Positions 25,190 to 34,967 are shown, counted from the first letter of the stretch. The stretch: 64,000 bases of DNA from Clostridiales bacterium (GCA_009774735.1 VSOH01000306.1:1-64000); one strand, 5' to 3'. The notes: generated by a model from the letters alone, not told the origin. Numbers and translations are program-made.

Positions 25190-27082
25190 ATGAGCATCCG
25201 TTCAGAAGCTATGCCTTACAGAGCAGGACTCTCTGGTAATCTACAGGAGTTGCTACGTAAAAACGGCATGACAGCACAGATAGCCTTGGAAGGAGACAAG
25301 TTCGCCTTGTATGTCCAAGGTCATGACAGCCCGATGCTAAGGTATGAAATCTCCGAACAGCAGATGCGAGCCTTGGCAGACGGAGGAACCAATTACTCCA
25401 ATAAAAAGGCATACCAGACCTTCAACAGTATTGTCAGCAAGAACTTTGACTTGCCATCTTCTTACGTAGCCGCAAGAAATGTCAATAGTCGTGTTGTCAT
25501 GGGACTTCACGGCTACAGGGAAAGAGTCGAAGGTTACGGTCGTGGTATGGGCTTTATGGCACGTCCACACGCTTTCGGCCCTGGTTTCCTCGGGTGGTCG
25601 CCAGCCAATCAGCCTGGCTTCCACCTTCGCCGTGTCGGAGGTGTTGCTATGATGGCAGGTGGTAATCCCATGGTGATGGAGCATCGTGACGGTCGCATCC
25701 GTCCAGGCGAATTGAAAAGTGGCGGTTATGGCTACTATTATAAAGGAGATAGCCAGCAACAGAGTCAGGCAAGAACCGTTGACCCTATGGAGCAGTTGAA
25801 GGTTTCATTCCCTCCGATAGAGACAAAGCCTCGTTCCAATGAACCAGCCGTAGCCTACAAGGATGTCATCACATCACCTGTCTATTTCACTAACGAGAAA
25901 TGGCAGGAAGTCCTATCGTCTCATGGTATTGTCATTGACGATAAGGACAGAACTCTGACTATTCAGAGCGCGGCTACCGAGCATGACATTAAGGTGAACC
26001 TCACTAATGATCAGTATATTAAGCTCACTGACAACTCTTTGAAGAGTACATCACTCCAGGCACGTCTCGACATCATCAATGCTGCTATGGCAAATGATTT
26101 CGATGGTAAGGTTACAATGGATATGCTCAACAGCAAGGAGAGAATCAATATTCCGCTGAAACCCGATGTAGCCACACAGCTTAACCAGTTGGAAAATCAG
26201 CGTATTGCCGAGCAGTACCGCCACGATGAGCCACAAGTCATTATGGACTGGCATGTTGCGCCAACCACAGACCCTAACCAAGGCTATGTTGATGGCAAAG
26301 CCCTTCAGGAAATGAACGAACGTAAAGGTTGGTTCCGTGAAGGTCAGCATGGCAGAGAGGTTGAAGTCGGTGACATCTGGGTTGAGAAAATACCTTCCGC
26401 ACAGGCAGTACGGGAGAAACAGATGGAGAAGGATGCTTCAGGTCATGCTCTCAAAACAGTAGCTGCCAACATCAATGCTATGACTGGCGAGGAGAAGTTC
26501 AATAACGACAATGTAAATATGAAGAACATTGCCGATGCCATGGAGAAACTTACTCCTGAGCAGAAAAACGCCCTTGATAAGGTCTATGCTGATGCTTACA
26601 ACGACAAACTGAAGGAGTTGAAAGACAATCAGCCAAAGGCAGAGAACAAGAAGCAAGACCAGAAGACCACTTACAGAATGAGTGCCGTCATCAATGGCGA
26701 GGTCATCACTCATGAAATCAGCCAGAAGCAGTACGACCGCTTTATGGCAGTCGATGACTACCAGAGACAACGCATGATGAGCAAGGTCTTCAAGGAAGTG
26801 GATATGAAAACCCGTCCAGAGATGCGTGAGCGTTTCAATCTCGGAGCCTTCCTTTCGGCAGGTCTTACTGCATTGAGCGAAGCCACCTATATGGGCGCAG
26901 ATATAGCCCATAACATAGAGCATATCAAGCATCCGCACGGTGCTCCAACGGTTTATGCCGAGGCACATGGTCAGAGCCATATCCTTGTCAAGCCAGGCGT
27001 TGACAGCCCACAGGACATCGCGCAGCGAGCCTTTGAGCGAGGTCTCAATGAGGGAATCTACGGTGGTGGTATGCACCGATAA
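25190..27082 (+). CDS. Unknown 630-residue transfer-operon protein ending in GMHR
   Basis: I recognise no catalytic domain. Layout: an N-terminal domain (1-100), a Gly/Met/Phe/His-rich stretch (105-185) containing GRGMGFMARPHAFGPGFLGW, two repeated beta-alpha segments around residues 210-330, a helical part (400-480), and a domain starting TTYRMSAVINGEVITHEIS. There is no signal peptide. The protein ends in YGGGMHR, a tail shared with other operon products. The position, between the DUF4099-like gene and the Toprim gene, suggests a role in DNA processing or in the recipient, but this is inference. Confidence 0.6.
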   Translation: MSIRSEAMPYRAGLSGNLQELLRKNGMTAQIALEGDKFALYVQGHDSPMLRYEISEQQMRALADGGTNYSNKKAYQTFNSIVSKNFDLPSSYVAARNVNSRVVMGLHGYRERVEGYGRGMGFMARPHAFGPGFLGWSPANQPGFHLRRVGGVAMMAGGNPMVMEHRDGRIRPGELKSGGYGYYYKGDSQQQSQARTVDPMEQLKVSFPPIETKPRSNEPAVAYKDVITSPVYFTNEKWQEVLSSHGIVIDDKDRTLTIQSAATEHDIKVNLTNDQYIKLTDNSLKSTSLQARLDIINAAMANDFDGKVTMDMLNSKERINIPLKPDVATQLNQLENQRIAEQYRHDEPQVIMDWHVAPTTDPNQGYVDGKALQEMNERKGWFREGQHGREVEVGDIWVEKIPSAQAVREKQMEKDASGHALKTVAANINAMTGEEKFNNDNVNMKNIADAMEKLTPEQKNALDKVYADAYNDKLKELKDNQPKAENKKQDQKTTYRMSAVINGEVITHEISQKQYDRFMAVDDYQRQRMMSKVFKEVDMKTRPEMRERFNLGAFLSAGLTALSEATYMGADIAHNIEHIKHPHGAPTVYAEAHGQSHILVKPGVDSPQDIAQRAFERGLNEGIYGGGMHR

Positions 27083-27106
27083 TATCAGTAACACAAGTAA
27101 CACCAT
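27080..27106 (+). repeat. 9-base repeats before the Toprim gene
   Basis: AGTAAC at 27087 and 27096 in register (9 bases), followed by a degenerate unit, directly upstream of the start at 27113 and directly after the GGTATGCACCGATAA gene end at 27068-27082. Confidence 0.65.
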
Positions 27107-27112
27107 ATTACT

Positions 27113-28855
27113 ATGTCATTCACGAAAGACGATGAATCATACAGCATGTATCTCTCCCGAATCAACATTCAGGAAGTACTGCAACATGCCGGTTATGTCC
27201 ATAACAGACGTGACGGTCTGCGTTATCCATCCTATGTAAAGCTGGATAGTGATGGCAGACGTATCAGTGGTGAGAAGTTCATTGTAAATCCGAGGTTCAA
27301 CACCTGTTATAAGCCTCCTGTCATCAAGAACTACAACATCATCTCCCTGATTACGGAGAATCCTAATATGTTCCCAGAAAAGGCAGACAATCCATACAGG
27401 TTAGTTCACGAGGTATGCCGTAACATCCTTGGCTTGCCACAGGAAGAGCGTACCCACAATGTCGTTGACCCTCAGAAAAAAAACAAACCCTTTTCCATAG
27501 ATGAGTACACAATCCAGAGATTCGATGAGTCCCACGTCGATGGATATAGAGGGTTCTATCCCTATTTTCATTATCGAGGCATCGACTTTAGAACCCAAGC
27601 AGCTTTTAAAGATTATTATGTCCTTGCCACCAAAACCTCGGAAAACGGCAAATCCTTTACGTCTCTTGCTTTCCCAATGCAGATAGCAGGAGGCGACAAG
27701 ACCATTGTCGGCTTTGAGGAACGTGGCAGACCACGCATGGACGGTAGTTCAGGTTACAAGGGAATGGCAAGAGGTAGCAATGCCGCTGAAGGAATGTGGA
27801 TTGCCAACCTTGGAGACAGAGACCTCAGTAAAGCCAAGAATATCTATTGGTTTGAAAGTGCCTATGATGCAATGGCTTACTATCAGCTGAACCGTAATCA
27901 GCGAGAAGTTCGTAAGGGAGTCTTTGTTTCTACAAGCGGAAATCCTGGCATCAACCAGATGCAGAACCTTCTGAGAACTGCACCACAGGCAACCCATCAC
28001 CTCTGCTTTGACAATGACCTTGCAGGAAAGCAGTTCGTGGCAAACTTTGAGCATCAGGCTAAGAACATAGTCCTCTCATTGCCAAAGGTTTGTTCCGACA
28101 TGAAGGAATATATGGCAACTGTCAAGAACGGAGCCTACCTGAAGGGCGATACCGAACTTCTTCCTGATGACTTGTTTGAAGCCTACAATAAGTATTACGA
28201 TGAAGCAGAAGAGTTACTTTCCATGAAAGAATGTGGTCTTTCTGCTCCCGAAGACATCAATGACCAGAAAGATAAAGTCAATGCGCTTTACAATGACTGG
28301 AAGAAGATGATGGAAGACAAGCTCTGCATCGGTCGTGAGCAAGGTCCGCTCAAAGACCTTGGAACCTACGACATTCCAGAATGGGCACTTTGTGCTATGG
28401 AGAATGGCGACTACGAAGGAATGACAGAGGAAGAGGAACATATCTTCCATGAGTTCTTCGAGAAGCATTTCCCTGAAGGTTTCGTCAGCAGTATTGACTG
28501 GAATAATCCAAACGAGTTCAACGTAATGCCATCCTTCGGTACAAGGAATCCCAATGCTCTTACAAGTCATGGAGAGTCGCCATATCAGGCAGTCAAAACC
28601 TATCCAGTCCACTTCCTTCACCCCTCAGAACGTGAGGGAACGGTAAAGATTGAGTCAGTACGTGAAACGCCACAGGACGGTTCAAAGGACTGGAACGAAT
28701 CCCTTCTGAAAGTAATCGAGGAACAGAGGGAGGAAAAGCAGGAGCAATCTGAGGAAAACAAAGCAGCTGGTATCGACCTCGACGGAAACGGTGAAGTCGA
28801 ACTGAGCGAAAGTGAAGAAAAGAAACATCAGACAAAGATAAGCCACGGCAGATAA
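27113..28855 (+). CDS. Toprim-domain protein (primase-like) of the conjugative element
   Basis: A 580-residue soluble protein. The Toprim core is visible as IYWFESAYDAMAYYQL (Glu 247) and LCFDNDLAG (Asp 300, Asp 302), with GVFVSTSGNPG between. The N-terminal 100 residues (RINIQEVLQHAGY, DNPYRLVHEVCRNILGL) resemble the zinc-finger part of element primases but lack the Cys ligands. The C-terminus is long, acidic and Gln-rich and ends in SHGR. Plasmid primases of this class make primers on the transferred strand, in some systems after delivery to the recipient. Confidence 0.78.
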   Translation: MSFTKDDESYSMYLSRINIQEVLQHAGYVHNRRDGLRYPSYVKLDSDGRRISGEKFIVNPRFNTCYKPPVIKNYNIISLITENPNMFPEKADNPYRLVHEVCRNILGLPQEERTHNVVDPQKKNKPFSIDEYTIQRFDESHVDGYRGFYPYFHYRGIDFRTQAAFKDYYVLATKTSENGKSFTSLAFPMQIAGGDKTIVGFEERGRPRMDGSSGYKGMARGSNAAEGMWIANLGDRDLSKAKNIYWFESAYDAMAYYQLNRNQREVRKGVFVSTSGNPGINQMQNLLRTAPQATHHLCFDNDLAGKQFVANFEHQAKNIVLSLPKVCSDMKEYMATVKNGAYLKGDTELLPDDLFEAYNKYYDEAEELLSMKECGLSAPEDINDQKDKVNALYNDWKKMMEDKLCIGREQGPLKDLGTYDIPEWALCAMENGDYEGMTEEEEHIFHEFFEKHFPEGFVSSIDWNNPNEFNVMPSFGTRNPNALTSHGESPYQAVKTYPVHFLHPSEREGTVKIESVRETPQDGSKDWNESLLKVIEEQREEKQEQSEENKAAGIDLDGNGEVELSESEEKKHQTKISHGR

Positions 28856-28857
28856 CG

Positions 28858-29352
28858 ATGGAAGAAAGATTCCGAACCATACGAATACATCCAGACGGAG
28901 CGCAGATAGTCTGTAGTGAACAGCCTTGTTTACTGCTGATAGTTGTGCTTACTATCCTTACAGGATGGGACGGTCTGCTGCCAGAGGCAATGACATTCCC
29001 TTTGCTTGCAGTCATCGGATGCCTTCTGTTGTATCTGCTGTTCAGATACATGTATCTCACAAGGATGGTATTTGTCATTGGTGGAGAGCAACTCATGCAC
29101 GAGCATGGCATTTTTACCACCCAGAGAGATTACATCGAACTGTACCGTGTCGTTGACTATAGCGAACACAGGACATTCACACAGATTGTGCTTGGCTTGA
29201 AGACCATCAGCGTATATAGCGGTGACAGGACAAGCCCAAGACTTGACATTTTAGGAGTCGCTGAGAAGGACAACCTTATTCAAGAGCTCCGTCATAGAGT
29301 CGAAGTCAATAAGACAAGACGTAACATTCATGAGTTTACAAATATGCAATGA
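28858..29352 (+). CDS. Membrane protein with bacterial PH domain (bPH2)
   Basis: A 164-residue protein with two membrane helices (about residues 22-60) and a C-terminal PH-like beta region: MVFVIGGEQLMHEHGIFTTQ, then IELYRVVDYSEHRTFTQIVLG. This is the layout of YdbS/YdbT-type bPH2 proteins. Two bases after the Toprim gene. The role in conjugation is unknown; similar proteins recur in Bacteroidales transfer operons. Confidence 0.75.
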   Translation: MEERFRTIRIHPDGAQIVCSEQPCLLLIVVLTILTGWDGLLPEAMTFPLLAVIGCLLLYLLFRYMYLTRMVFVIGGEQLMHEHGIFTTQRDYIELYRVVDYSEHRTFTQIVLGLKTISVYSGDRTSPRLDILGVAEKDNLIQELRHRVEVNKTRRNIHEFTNMQ

Positions 29353-29353
29353 T

Positions 29354-30112
29354 ATGAACGAGAAAAGGGATCAAGAAAACTTCTGGCAGAAGCTCAAAAG
29401 CTTCGACTATCGGTGGATTAGTATCTCGCTGGTAGCCCTTCTTCTTTGGATATTATGCAGCCAGAGAGGATATTGTCAGGCACTGGCCACTACCAACCCT
29501 GGCGAATACACCGTTCTTGCCGCAGGAAACATCCTCATCAACGAAACGGTGAAGAAAGAAACCACGGCAGAAAGAGAAACGGCAGCCTTGCAAGCTGCCA
29601 TGTCAAGCGAGTTCACAAAGATAAAGCAGTGGGAACAGAAATACAACTCCTACCTGAAGACCGCCGAAGGCTATGCATCTGCATTGAAGGCAGCAACCAG
29701 TATCTATGATGACGGTATGCGCATCCTTCTCAACCTTGACAAGATACGTCAGGCGTGTGCGAACAATCCCCAGGGCATTGCCGCCACCATAAGCATGAAC
29801 AATCTCTATGCAGAAACCGTGACGGAGTTCATCAGCGTCTTCTCCTTGCTAAAACAGGCAGTAGCCAAAGGAGGCAAAGAAAACATGCTCACTGGCGCAG
29901 AGAGAAGCAAGACTCTCTGGGAACTTGAAGACAGGCTTCATTCTCTTTCGGACAAGTTGAAGTTGTTACACTACAGCATCCGTCACTACAGGATGGCAGA
30001 TGTATGGTATCAGGCAACCGCCGGAATGATCGAGCGTGATAAACATGAAGTCGCCTTGCAGTCATTATCACATTGGAAACGCTATGCAAAAGAGGTATCA
30101 CAGTACAGATGA
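29354..30112 (+). CDS. Exported helical protein, VirB5-like (inferred)
   Basis: A 252-residue protein with an N-terminal membrane/signal segment (WISISLVALLLWILCSQRGY) and a helical mature domain (AALQAAMSSEFTKIKQWEQK and on). Size, export and position next to a second similar protein and the DUF4134 pilin fit VirB5/TraI-like pilus-tip or periplasmic factors, although sequence similarity is not evident by eye. The start at 29354 is used because longer frames lie inside the PH gene. Its stop overlaps the next start (ATGA). Confidence 0.6.
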   Translation: MNEKRDQENFWQKLKSFDYRWISISLVALLLWILCSQRGYCQALATTNPGEYTVLAAGNILINETVKKETTAERETAALQAAMSSEFTKIKQWEQKYNSYLKTAEGYASALKAATSIYDDGMRILLNLDKIRQACANNPQGIAATISMNNLYAETVTEFISVFSLLKQAVAKGGKENMLTGAERSKTLWELEDRLHSLSDKLKLLHYSIRHYRMADVWYQATAGMIERDKHEVALQSLSHWKRYAKEVSQYR

Positions 30113-30813
30113 AAACAATCAGAACATATATCATAGCTATAATGCTGACCATCCTCCTGCCATATCAGGTTAAGGCTCAGACTGTGTCTGTTGACCCTAC
30201 CTTGACGGCTATGATTCTGGAGTTTACGCAGAAAGCCAAATCACAGTACAAGAGTCAGGAGGAAATGATGGCATTGCAAACCACAGGTCATGTATGGTTG
30301 AAGCAGGAAATGGATAAGGCTAAGGAATGTCAGGAAGAGTTTGACAAATACCTTACAGTATTCCGAAGCATCCTCGGCTATGCAGCACAGACATACGGTT
30401 TCTATTACGAGATCAATAATCTGTGCAACAATATGGGCAGACTTACTGACCAGATAGGTGCAACACCCACAAATGCCATTGCCGTTGCGCTTCACAACAA
30501 GAGGAATGACATCTATGTGGACATCATCAACCTCAGCGTCGGCATCGTGAACAATATCAGACAGGTCTGTATTGACAACAAGATGACAGAAAAACAGAGA
30601 ATTGAACTTGTCTTCTCAATCCGTCCGAAGCTGAAGGAAATGAACCACAAACTCGTTTTGCTGACAAAACTTGTCAAGCATACGAACCTTGCAATGGTCT
30701 GGTACGAGATAGAACATGGAGCTCTGCCGCATAGAGAAGGTATGGCAGGCATCATCGAGGAAGGCTTTGAGAGATGGAGAATTAACGGAAAAAGTGTAAA
30801 AGTAAGCAGATAA
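30109..30813 (+). CDS. Second exported helical protein, VirB5-like (inferred)
   Basis: A 234-residue protein with a clear signal peptide (MKTIRTYIIAIMLTILLPYQ, cleavage near VKAQ) and a helical mature part with paired Cys-containing helices (NNLCNNMGRLTD, VCIDNKMTEKQR). It overlaps the previous gene by four bases and is two bases from the next. The two proteins have the same size, export signal and helical character and may be distant paralogues. Confidence 0.62.
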   Translation: MKTIRTYIIAIMLTILLPYQVKAQTVSVDPTLTAMILEFTQKAKSQYKSQEEMMALQTTGHVWLKQEMDKAKECQEEFDKYLTVFRSILGYAAQTYGFYYEINNLCNNMGRLTDQIGATPTNAIAVALHNKRNDIYVDIINLSVGIVNNIRQVCIDNKMTEKQRIELVFSIRPKLKEMNHKLVLLTKLVKHTNLAMVWYEIEHGALPHREGMAGIIEEGFERWRINGKSVKVSR

Positions 30814-30815
30814 AT

Positions 30816-31523
30816 ATGGGTTGGTTATCATTAGTCACAAAGGTCGTTCCCAAGGTTTTATCCAGTGGAACGAAAGCCACCTCCACACTTTGGAGGGGTG
30901 GAACAACTGTCGCAGGTACAGGATGGAAGGCTGCCACTACTGTAGCAGCACATCCGAAGACTGCCATGGTTACAGCAGTTGGTGGTTGGGCTCTTCTGAA
31001 CAAGAAAGATGATGAAAGCCTCGGAACCTCTGTCGGCAAAACCATGCGAGGAAGTGTTGACGAGAGTGGTAGTTTCGTTCACGATGTTGTTAACGGATTC
31101 ACTGGAGAGAATACCGTAGAGTCTGTTAAGGACACTGCAAGCAATGTCATTGACTCTGCATCAAGCACTCTTGGAGAATTGAAGGACACGGTTACAGAAT
31201 CCAAAGGATTGCTCGGAACATTATCTGATTCCCTGAAGGGTATCGGTACATTCCTTGGCAATATGTTTGGCGGTAACGGTATGAATATGTTCGGCAACTT
31301 CTTCAACAATATGGCAAGCGGAAAGGTCGGAGGATTGAGTATCGGTGCTCTCATCCTTGGAGCCTATATGATATTTGGACGAACAGGAATGCTCGGAAAA
31401 CTTGGAGGAGCCCTTCTCGCCATGATGATGATTGGTGGAAACAGCCAGCAGCAAACGCAGACTGCATCACAGACTCAGGGTCAGCAGCTTGCCGAAAACC
31501 AGTCACATGGTATGCACCGATAA
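30816..31523 (+). CDS. Gly/Met-rich membrane protein ending in GMHR
   Basis: A 235-residue protein. An N-terminal amphipathic part is followed by an Ala/Ser/Thr helix region with repeated VIDSASSTLGELKD-like turns, a Gly/Asn/Met/Phe-rich stretch (FLGNMFGGNGMNMFGNFFNN) and two hydrophobic helices (about 170-185 and 190-207). The final 25 residues are Gln-rich and end in HGMHR. No family recognised. It lies just before the pilin-like DUF4134 gene, so a role in the channel or mating pore is possible. Confidence 0.6.
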   Translation: MGWLSLVTKVVPKVLSSGTKATSTLWRGGTTVAGTGWKAATTVAAHPKTAMVTAVGGWALLNKKDDESLGTSVGKTMRGSVDESGSFVHDVVNGFTGENTVESVKDTASNVIDSASSTLGELKDTVTESKGLLGTLSDSLKGIGTFLGNMFGGNGMNMFGNFFNNMASGKVGGLSIGALILGAYMIFGRTGMLGKLGGALLAMMMIGGNSQQQTQTASQTQGQQLAENQSHGMHR

Positions 31524-31551
31524 CATTAGTAACAATAGTAATCATAACAAT
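31521..31551 (+). repeat. 9-base repeats before the DUF4134 gene
   Basis: AGTAAC at 31528, AGTAAT at 31537 and a degenerate ATAACA near 31545, between the GGTATGCACCGATAA gene end at 31509-31523 and the start at 31566. Confidence 0.6.
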
Positions 31552-31565
31552 CAATAAGCAGAATT

Positions 31566-32042
31566 ATGAAGACCAAGAAAGTATTTATGGTGATGACAGC
31601 CATGATGCTGTCAGCCAGTCCAATCTATGCAGATTCCATTACTGATGGTATTGGCAGCGCAGGTGATGCAGTATATAGCTATACTCCTGTCATTCAGTCA
31701 CTCGGTTATGCTTTGGCAGCCATTATCGGGCTTGTCGGTGCTTTCGTTGTCTATCATGCCATCCAGAATAATGAGCGCGACATCCAGAAACGCATTCTTC
31801 GTTGGGGAGGTGGTACTATTGCCATGGTTTGCATGACCATTGCTTTACCACAGTTCTTCAATTATCAGGAAAGTGGTCTTCTGGCAGACAACTCAGGTTC
31901 TGGAACCACAGGTACAGGCTCGATGGCTGGTGGTGACAGATGGGGAACCATTGACCCAACTATCCCGAATCTCAGAGATCCTATCTGGAGCCTTGATGAC
32001 CGTTTCATTATTAGACCAAGAAGACCTATTATCCTCGAATAA
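31566..32042 (+). CDS. TraE-like pilin (DUF4134, VirB2-like)
   Basis: A 158-residue protein with signal peptide (VFMVMTAMMLSASPIYAD) and two hydrophobic helices (SLGYALAAIIGLVGAFVVYH and GGTIAMVCMTIALPQFF) separated by a basic loop. This matches DUF4134/TraE of Bacteroidales conjugation systems, the VirB2-like pilus subunit. It has an unusual C-terminal extension of about 50 residues rich in Gly, Ser, Arg and Pro that standard TraE lacks. It is followed by a gene 4 bases downstream. Confidence 0.8.
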   Translation: MKTKKVFMVMTAMMLSASPIYADSITDGIGSAGDAVYSYTPVIQSLGYALAAIIGLVGAFVVYHAIQNNERDIQKRILRWGGGTIAMVCMTIALPQFFNYQESGLLADNSGSGTTGTGSMAGGDRWGTIDPTIPNLRDPIWSLDDRFIIRPRRPIILE

Positions 32043-32045
32043 GCA

Positions 32046-32903
32046 ATGAACGCAATGGAAAATTCACAGTCAATGAACCTGCAATCCCAAAGTGGCTATT
32101 CAATGCCCTTTGACCTTCCTGTTGGAGAAGCACCCAATATAACTTTGGGCTATGGCAAACAGACTCATCCCAAAACTGGCGAAGAGTTCTTTCATCATGG
32201 CATGGACTTTAAGGTACATCCAGGCACATGGTTGAAAGCGATGGCAAGCGGTGTCGTATCAGGCATCGTCTCTGATATGCAGAACGGCTATCGCATAACG
32301 ATTACCTATCCCAACTATGGCGATCAGGAACGAAGTGCCTATGAAGTCATTTACTCGCATATCATAGAGTCAATGGTTGGCTTTGGACAGAATGTTAAGG
32401 CAAAAGATAATGTCGCAAGGTGTGACGATACTCTTCACATCGAGGTAAAATTCAATGGAAGAGAAGTCAATGCTGAGGAGTTCATCAACATGATGCGTGA
32501 CAATGTAGTCATGGAAAGTCAGTTGGAGATGGAGGGCAAAAATCCAGAGATTGCCACTCTTGACTTTGATGTTCATACGCCCTACGATGATAAAAGGGAT
32601 GAGATAGACAAACTCCAGAACCGCTTTGCTGGCAGTTATTTCAATGCCATTTTCCGTGGTAGCTACAAAGTTCCTGACCGAACGGAGCAGAAGCTGAGGG
32701 ATGCCATTGCCATAGGAGCACGTAGTGGAGCGTACTATCAGCACATTCCAAGCTTCCTTAATCCTCTTGGTTTAGGTAGCAGAGCTATAGAACTTATCAG
32801 TCTCATTCACACCATCCTCATCGAGGATATGCTCAACTATCTTGCCTTGGAGAAAGGAGTATTCCTGTCAGGCATGAGCGAAGACGAAAAAAAAAGCTAC
32901 TGA
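32046..32903 (+). CDS. M23-like protein without signal peptide (5' part of a split frame)
   Basis: A 285-residue protein. Residues about 25-140 form a degenerate M23/LytM domain: GYGKQTHPKTGEEFFHHGMD, then VARCDDTLHIEVKFNG, where the first His of the H-x-H motif is replaced by Thr. The C-terminal half is helical and unrelated. It stops just after a run of nine A residues (32887-32895), and the next frame continues coherently. The natural product is thus likely longer. No export signal is visible. Confidence 0.6.
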   Translation: MNAMENSQSMNLQSQSGYSMPFDLPVGEAPNITLGYGKQTHPKTGEEFFHHGMDFKVHPGTWLKAMASGVVSGIVSDMQNGYRITITYPNYGDQERSAYEVIYSHIIESMVGFGQNVKAKDNVARCDDTLHIEVKFNGREVNAEEFINMMRDNVVMESQLEMEGKNPEIATLDFDVHTPYDDKRDEIDKLQNRFAGSYFNAIFRGSYKVPDRTEQKLRDAIAIGARSGAYYQHIPSFLNPLGLGSRAIELISLIHTILIEDMLNYLALEKGVFLSGMSEDEKKSY

Positions 32904-32904
32904 C

Positions 32905-33228
32905 AGGGCATTAGCCAGTAAAGGCATTGTTGACCCACTGGCAGACTTCGATCTTGATATGACAACCATTGACATTCAGCGATGGGTCAGCGTCTATCCC
33001 GACAGAGACGGACGCATCTGGTGGACAAAGGCATGGTTCAACGGACGCAAGAAAGGAGAACATGCCATCGAGATCACCCGAGCAATGGCTATCAAATTCA
33101 TAAAAGACCAGATAGAAAAAGATGCCTGGCTTGAAGAATACTTTCCTAAACAGATGGAAGTCCTTCATCAGGCGTTACAGCAAACAAGAGAACAAGTAAT
33201 CGAACAATATCGACAAACCCTCGTATAG
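32905..33228 (+). pseudogene. 3' continuation of the M23-like gene, +1 frame
   Basis: The frame is open from upstream of the A9 run and reads without a start as ATDRALASKGIVDPLADFDL, then MTTIDIQRWVSVYPDRDGR (ATG at 32959) and a helical tail ending QYRQTLV. An ATG start at 32959 would give 89 residues, but the 5' part is equally protein-like, so I read it as the C-terminal half of the preceding gene separated by one extra A. If the shift is programmed or a sequence error, 32046-33228 is one gene of about 394 residues. Confidence 0.55.
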
Positions 33229-33229
33229 C

Positions 33230-34894
33230 ATGGCACAATCATCAGACATATTCAGTTCAAAGGTCAAGCCTATCATGGATAAGGTCTTTGCTGACTTACA
33301 GAGTAAACGAGCAGACGAACTTGAAGCAAAATCAACATCTCTGCCCGGACTTATGGTAGGTGCGGCTGGTCCTGATGGTGGAATGGCTGCTATGGATGCC
33401 TACACCAATACTGTGCGGATGACTGGAGAATGGAACTCCAAGACCACTGAGGACTATATCGCAATGGTCAAGAAGGAGTTGAAGAAACAGAACATCAAGG
33501 TTGATGCTGTCATGGAGAAGAAGATGGTCGATTACCTGATTCAGAAGGAAATCCCCAAGAGTTCAGCCGAATACATCCTGAGGAAGGCTGCTGAAGGAAC
33601 CATCTTCTCACTCCCTCAAACCGTGAACAGGTCTGCATTGGAAGACCACATCCACAACGAAGCTGAGCGACGCTATGACCCTTCACTCATAGAGGTTGCC
33701 ACATCAAGCATCCTAAGTTGGGCAAGCAATGCTGCTACCACTATGGGTATTGGCGGTTTCTGGGGACAGACGGCTACCGATGTTGCCGTTGAAGGCATGA
33801 ACCATGTTTCCAACAAGGAGGATTCCTACCTTGCTACCCAAAAGGCTCAGGCTCAGAAGGATTATAAGACTGCCGAGAAAAAATCTGTCACCATTCCCAA
33901 ATGGATGCTCACGCAGATGGGCTTTGACAGAATCGGCAATGCAAAGGATGCAGACCTAAATAAAGCATTAAAATGGGCAACCAGTAATGCCAACATCTAT
34001 CGCAATAAGGTTAATGCAGCCATAGAAAAAGGAGAAAGAACTGTCAAGGGAAGCTCTACCAAGGCTGACATGAGCATCACCGATGCTACGATTCGCGCCA
34101 AACAGTACGAAGCCTTTGTGACTGCCATCAAGAAGGATCAGACGGAAAGAAAGACTCTGAGCGCAAGCATTGTTACACAGTCCTCCGCGATTGCAGAAGC
34201 ACCAGAGGAAACTGCGCCAGCAACAGAAAATACTTCCCAATCTATCCAACAAGAGCATATGCAAGCTGATTCACAGCAGACTCAGAGCAGTCAGGACGGA
34301 TGGAATAACCTTATCGGTTCTATTGGTCTGGAAGGTGTCGGTGACACCATGAATCACCTTGGTTTCACACTTGCCAACCTTCCTGATATGCTTTTGGGAA
34401 TCTTCACAGGCAAGACCAAGTCCATTGGTATGAACCAGAGTACGATGATGCCATTAGCCGCCATCATTGCCGGAACCTTCATCAAGAATCCGCTATTGAA
34501 GTTCCCTATGATGCTATGGGGAGGAGCCAATCTCGTGAACAAGATGGGTCAGGAAGCCCTTGCCGAACATCGTGGAACGGCAAACAGCCAAGGAGCAGAA
34601 GCAAAAACGACATACAAGCAATATCCTCATGAACTCCTTGACAAAAGGATTACCAACCCTGTAATAGAGGGAGATAAACTCATACTGAACATTGATAATG
34701 TTCCAAGAATAGTAACGTTGACACCTGTCATGCTCGATGCGTATAACCAGGGAGCCTTACCGCTCAATGTCATAGCAAACCGTGTACTCTCCAAGAGTGA
34801 CGCACAGCAGACACAGAATGTGGAGCAGACTCAGCACGCATCCCAGAGATACGAGCAGAGTCAGGTACAGGAGCAGTCACGTGGTATCAGATAA
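33230..34894 (+). CDS. Unknown 554-residue transfer protein ending in SRGIR
   Basis: No known domain recognised. The N-terminal 150 residues are helical (MDKVFADLQSKRADELEAKS). A hydrophobic stretch lies near residues 400-425 (MPLAAIIAGTFIKNPLLKFP), preceded by a Gln/Glu/Ala/Thr-rich linker (about 315-355). The C-terminal domain contains RITNPVIEGDKLILNIDNVP, and the last 30 residues are Gln-rich and end in RGIR. Starts one base after the preceding stop. It has no signal peptide; the hydrophobic stretch may associate with membrane. Confidence 0.6.
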   Translation: MAQSSDIFSSKVKPIMDKVFADLQSKRADELEAKSTSLPGLMVGAAGPDGGMAAMDAYTNTVRMTGEWNSKTTEDYIAMVKKELKKQNIKVDAVMEKKMVDYLIQKEIPKSSAEYILRKAAEGTIFSLPQTVNRSALEDHIHNEAERRYDPSLIEVATSSILSWASNAATTMGIGGFWGQTATDVAVEGMNHVSNKEDSYLATQKAQAQKDYKTAEKKSVTIPKWMLTQMGFDRIGNAKDADLNKALKWATSNANIYRNKVNAAIEKGERTVKGSSTKADMSITDATIRAKQYEAFVTAIKKDQTERKTLSASIVTQSSAIAEAPEETAPATENTSQSIQQEHMQADSQQTQSSQDGWNNLIGSIGLEGVGDTMNHLGFTLANLPDMLLGIFTGKTKSIGMNQSTMMPLAAIIAGTFIKNPLLKFPMMLWGGANLVNKMGQEALAEHRGTANSQGAEAKTTYKQYPHELLDKRITNPVIEGDKLILNIDNVPRIVTLTPVMLDAYNQGALPLNVIANRVLSKSDAQQTQNVEQTQHASQRYEQSQVQEQSRGIR

Positions 34895-34967
34895 GAAAAC
34901 AGGCAGAGAGGAAGCCTCTGACCATTATAGTTTACATGTTTTATCAACCATTTAATGATTATGAACA

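Noticed and set aside
32959..33228. An independent 89-residue gene
   Set aside because: The frame upstream of 32959 is open and protein-like through the A9 run, so the start may not be real. I list it as the continuation of the preceding gene.
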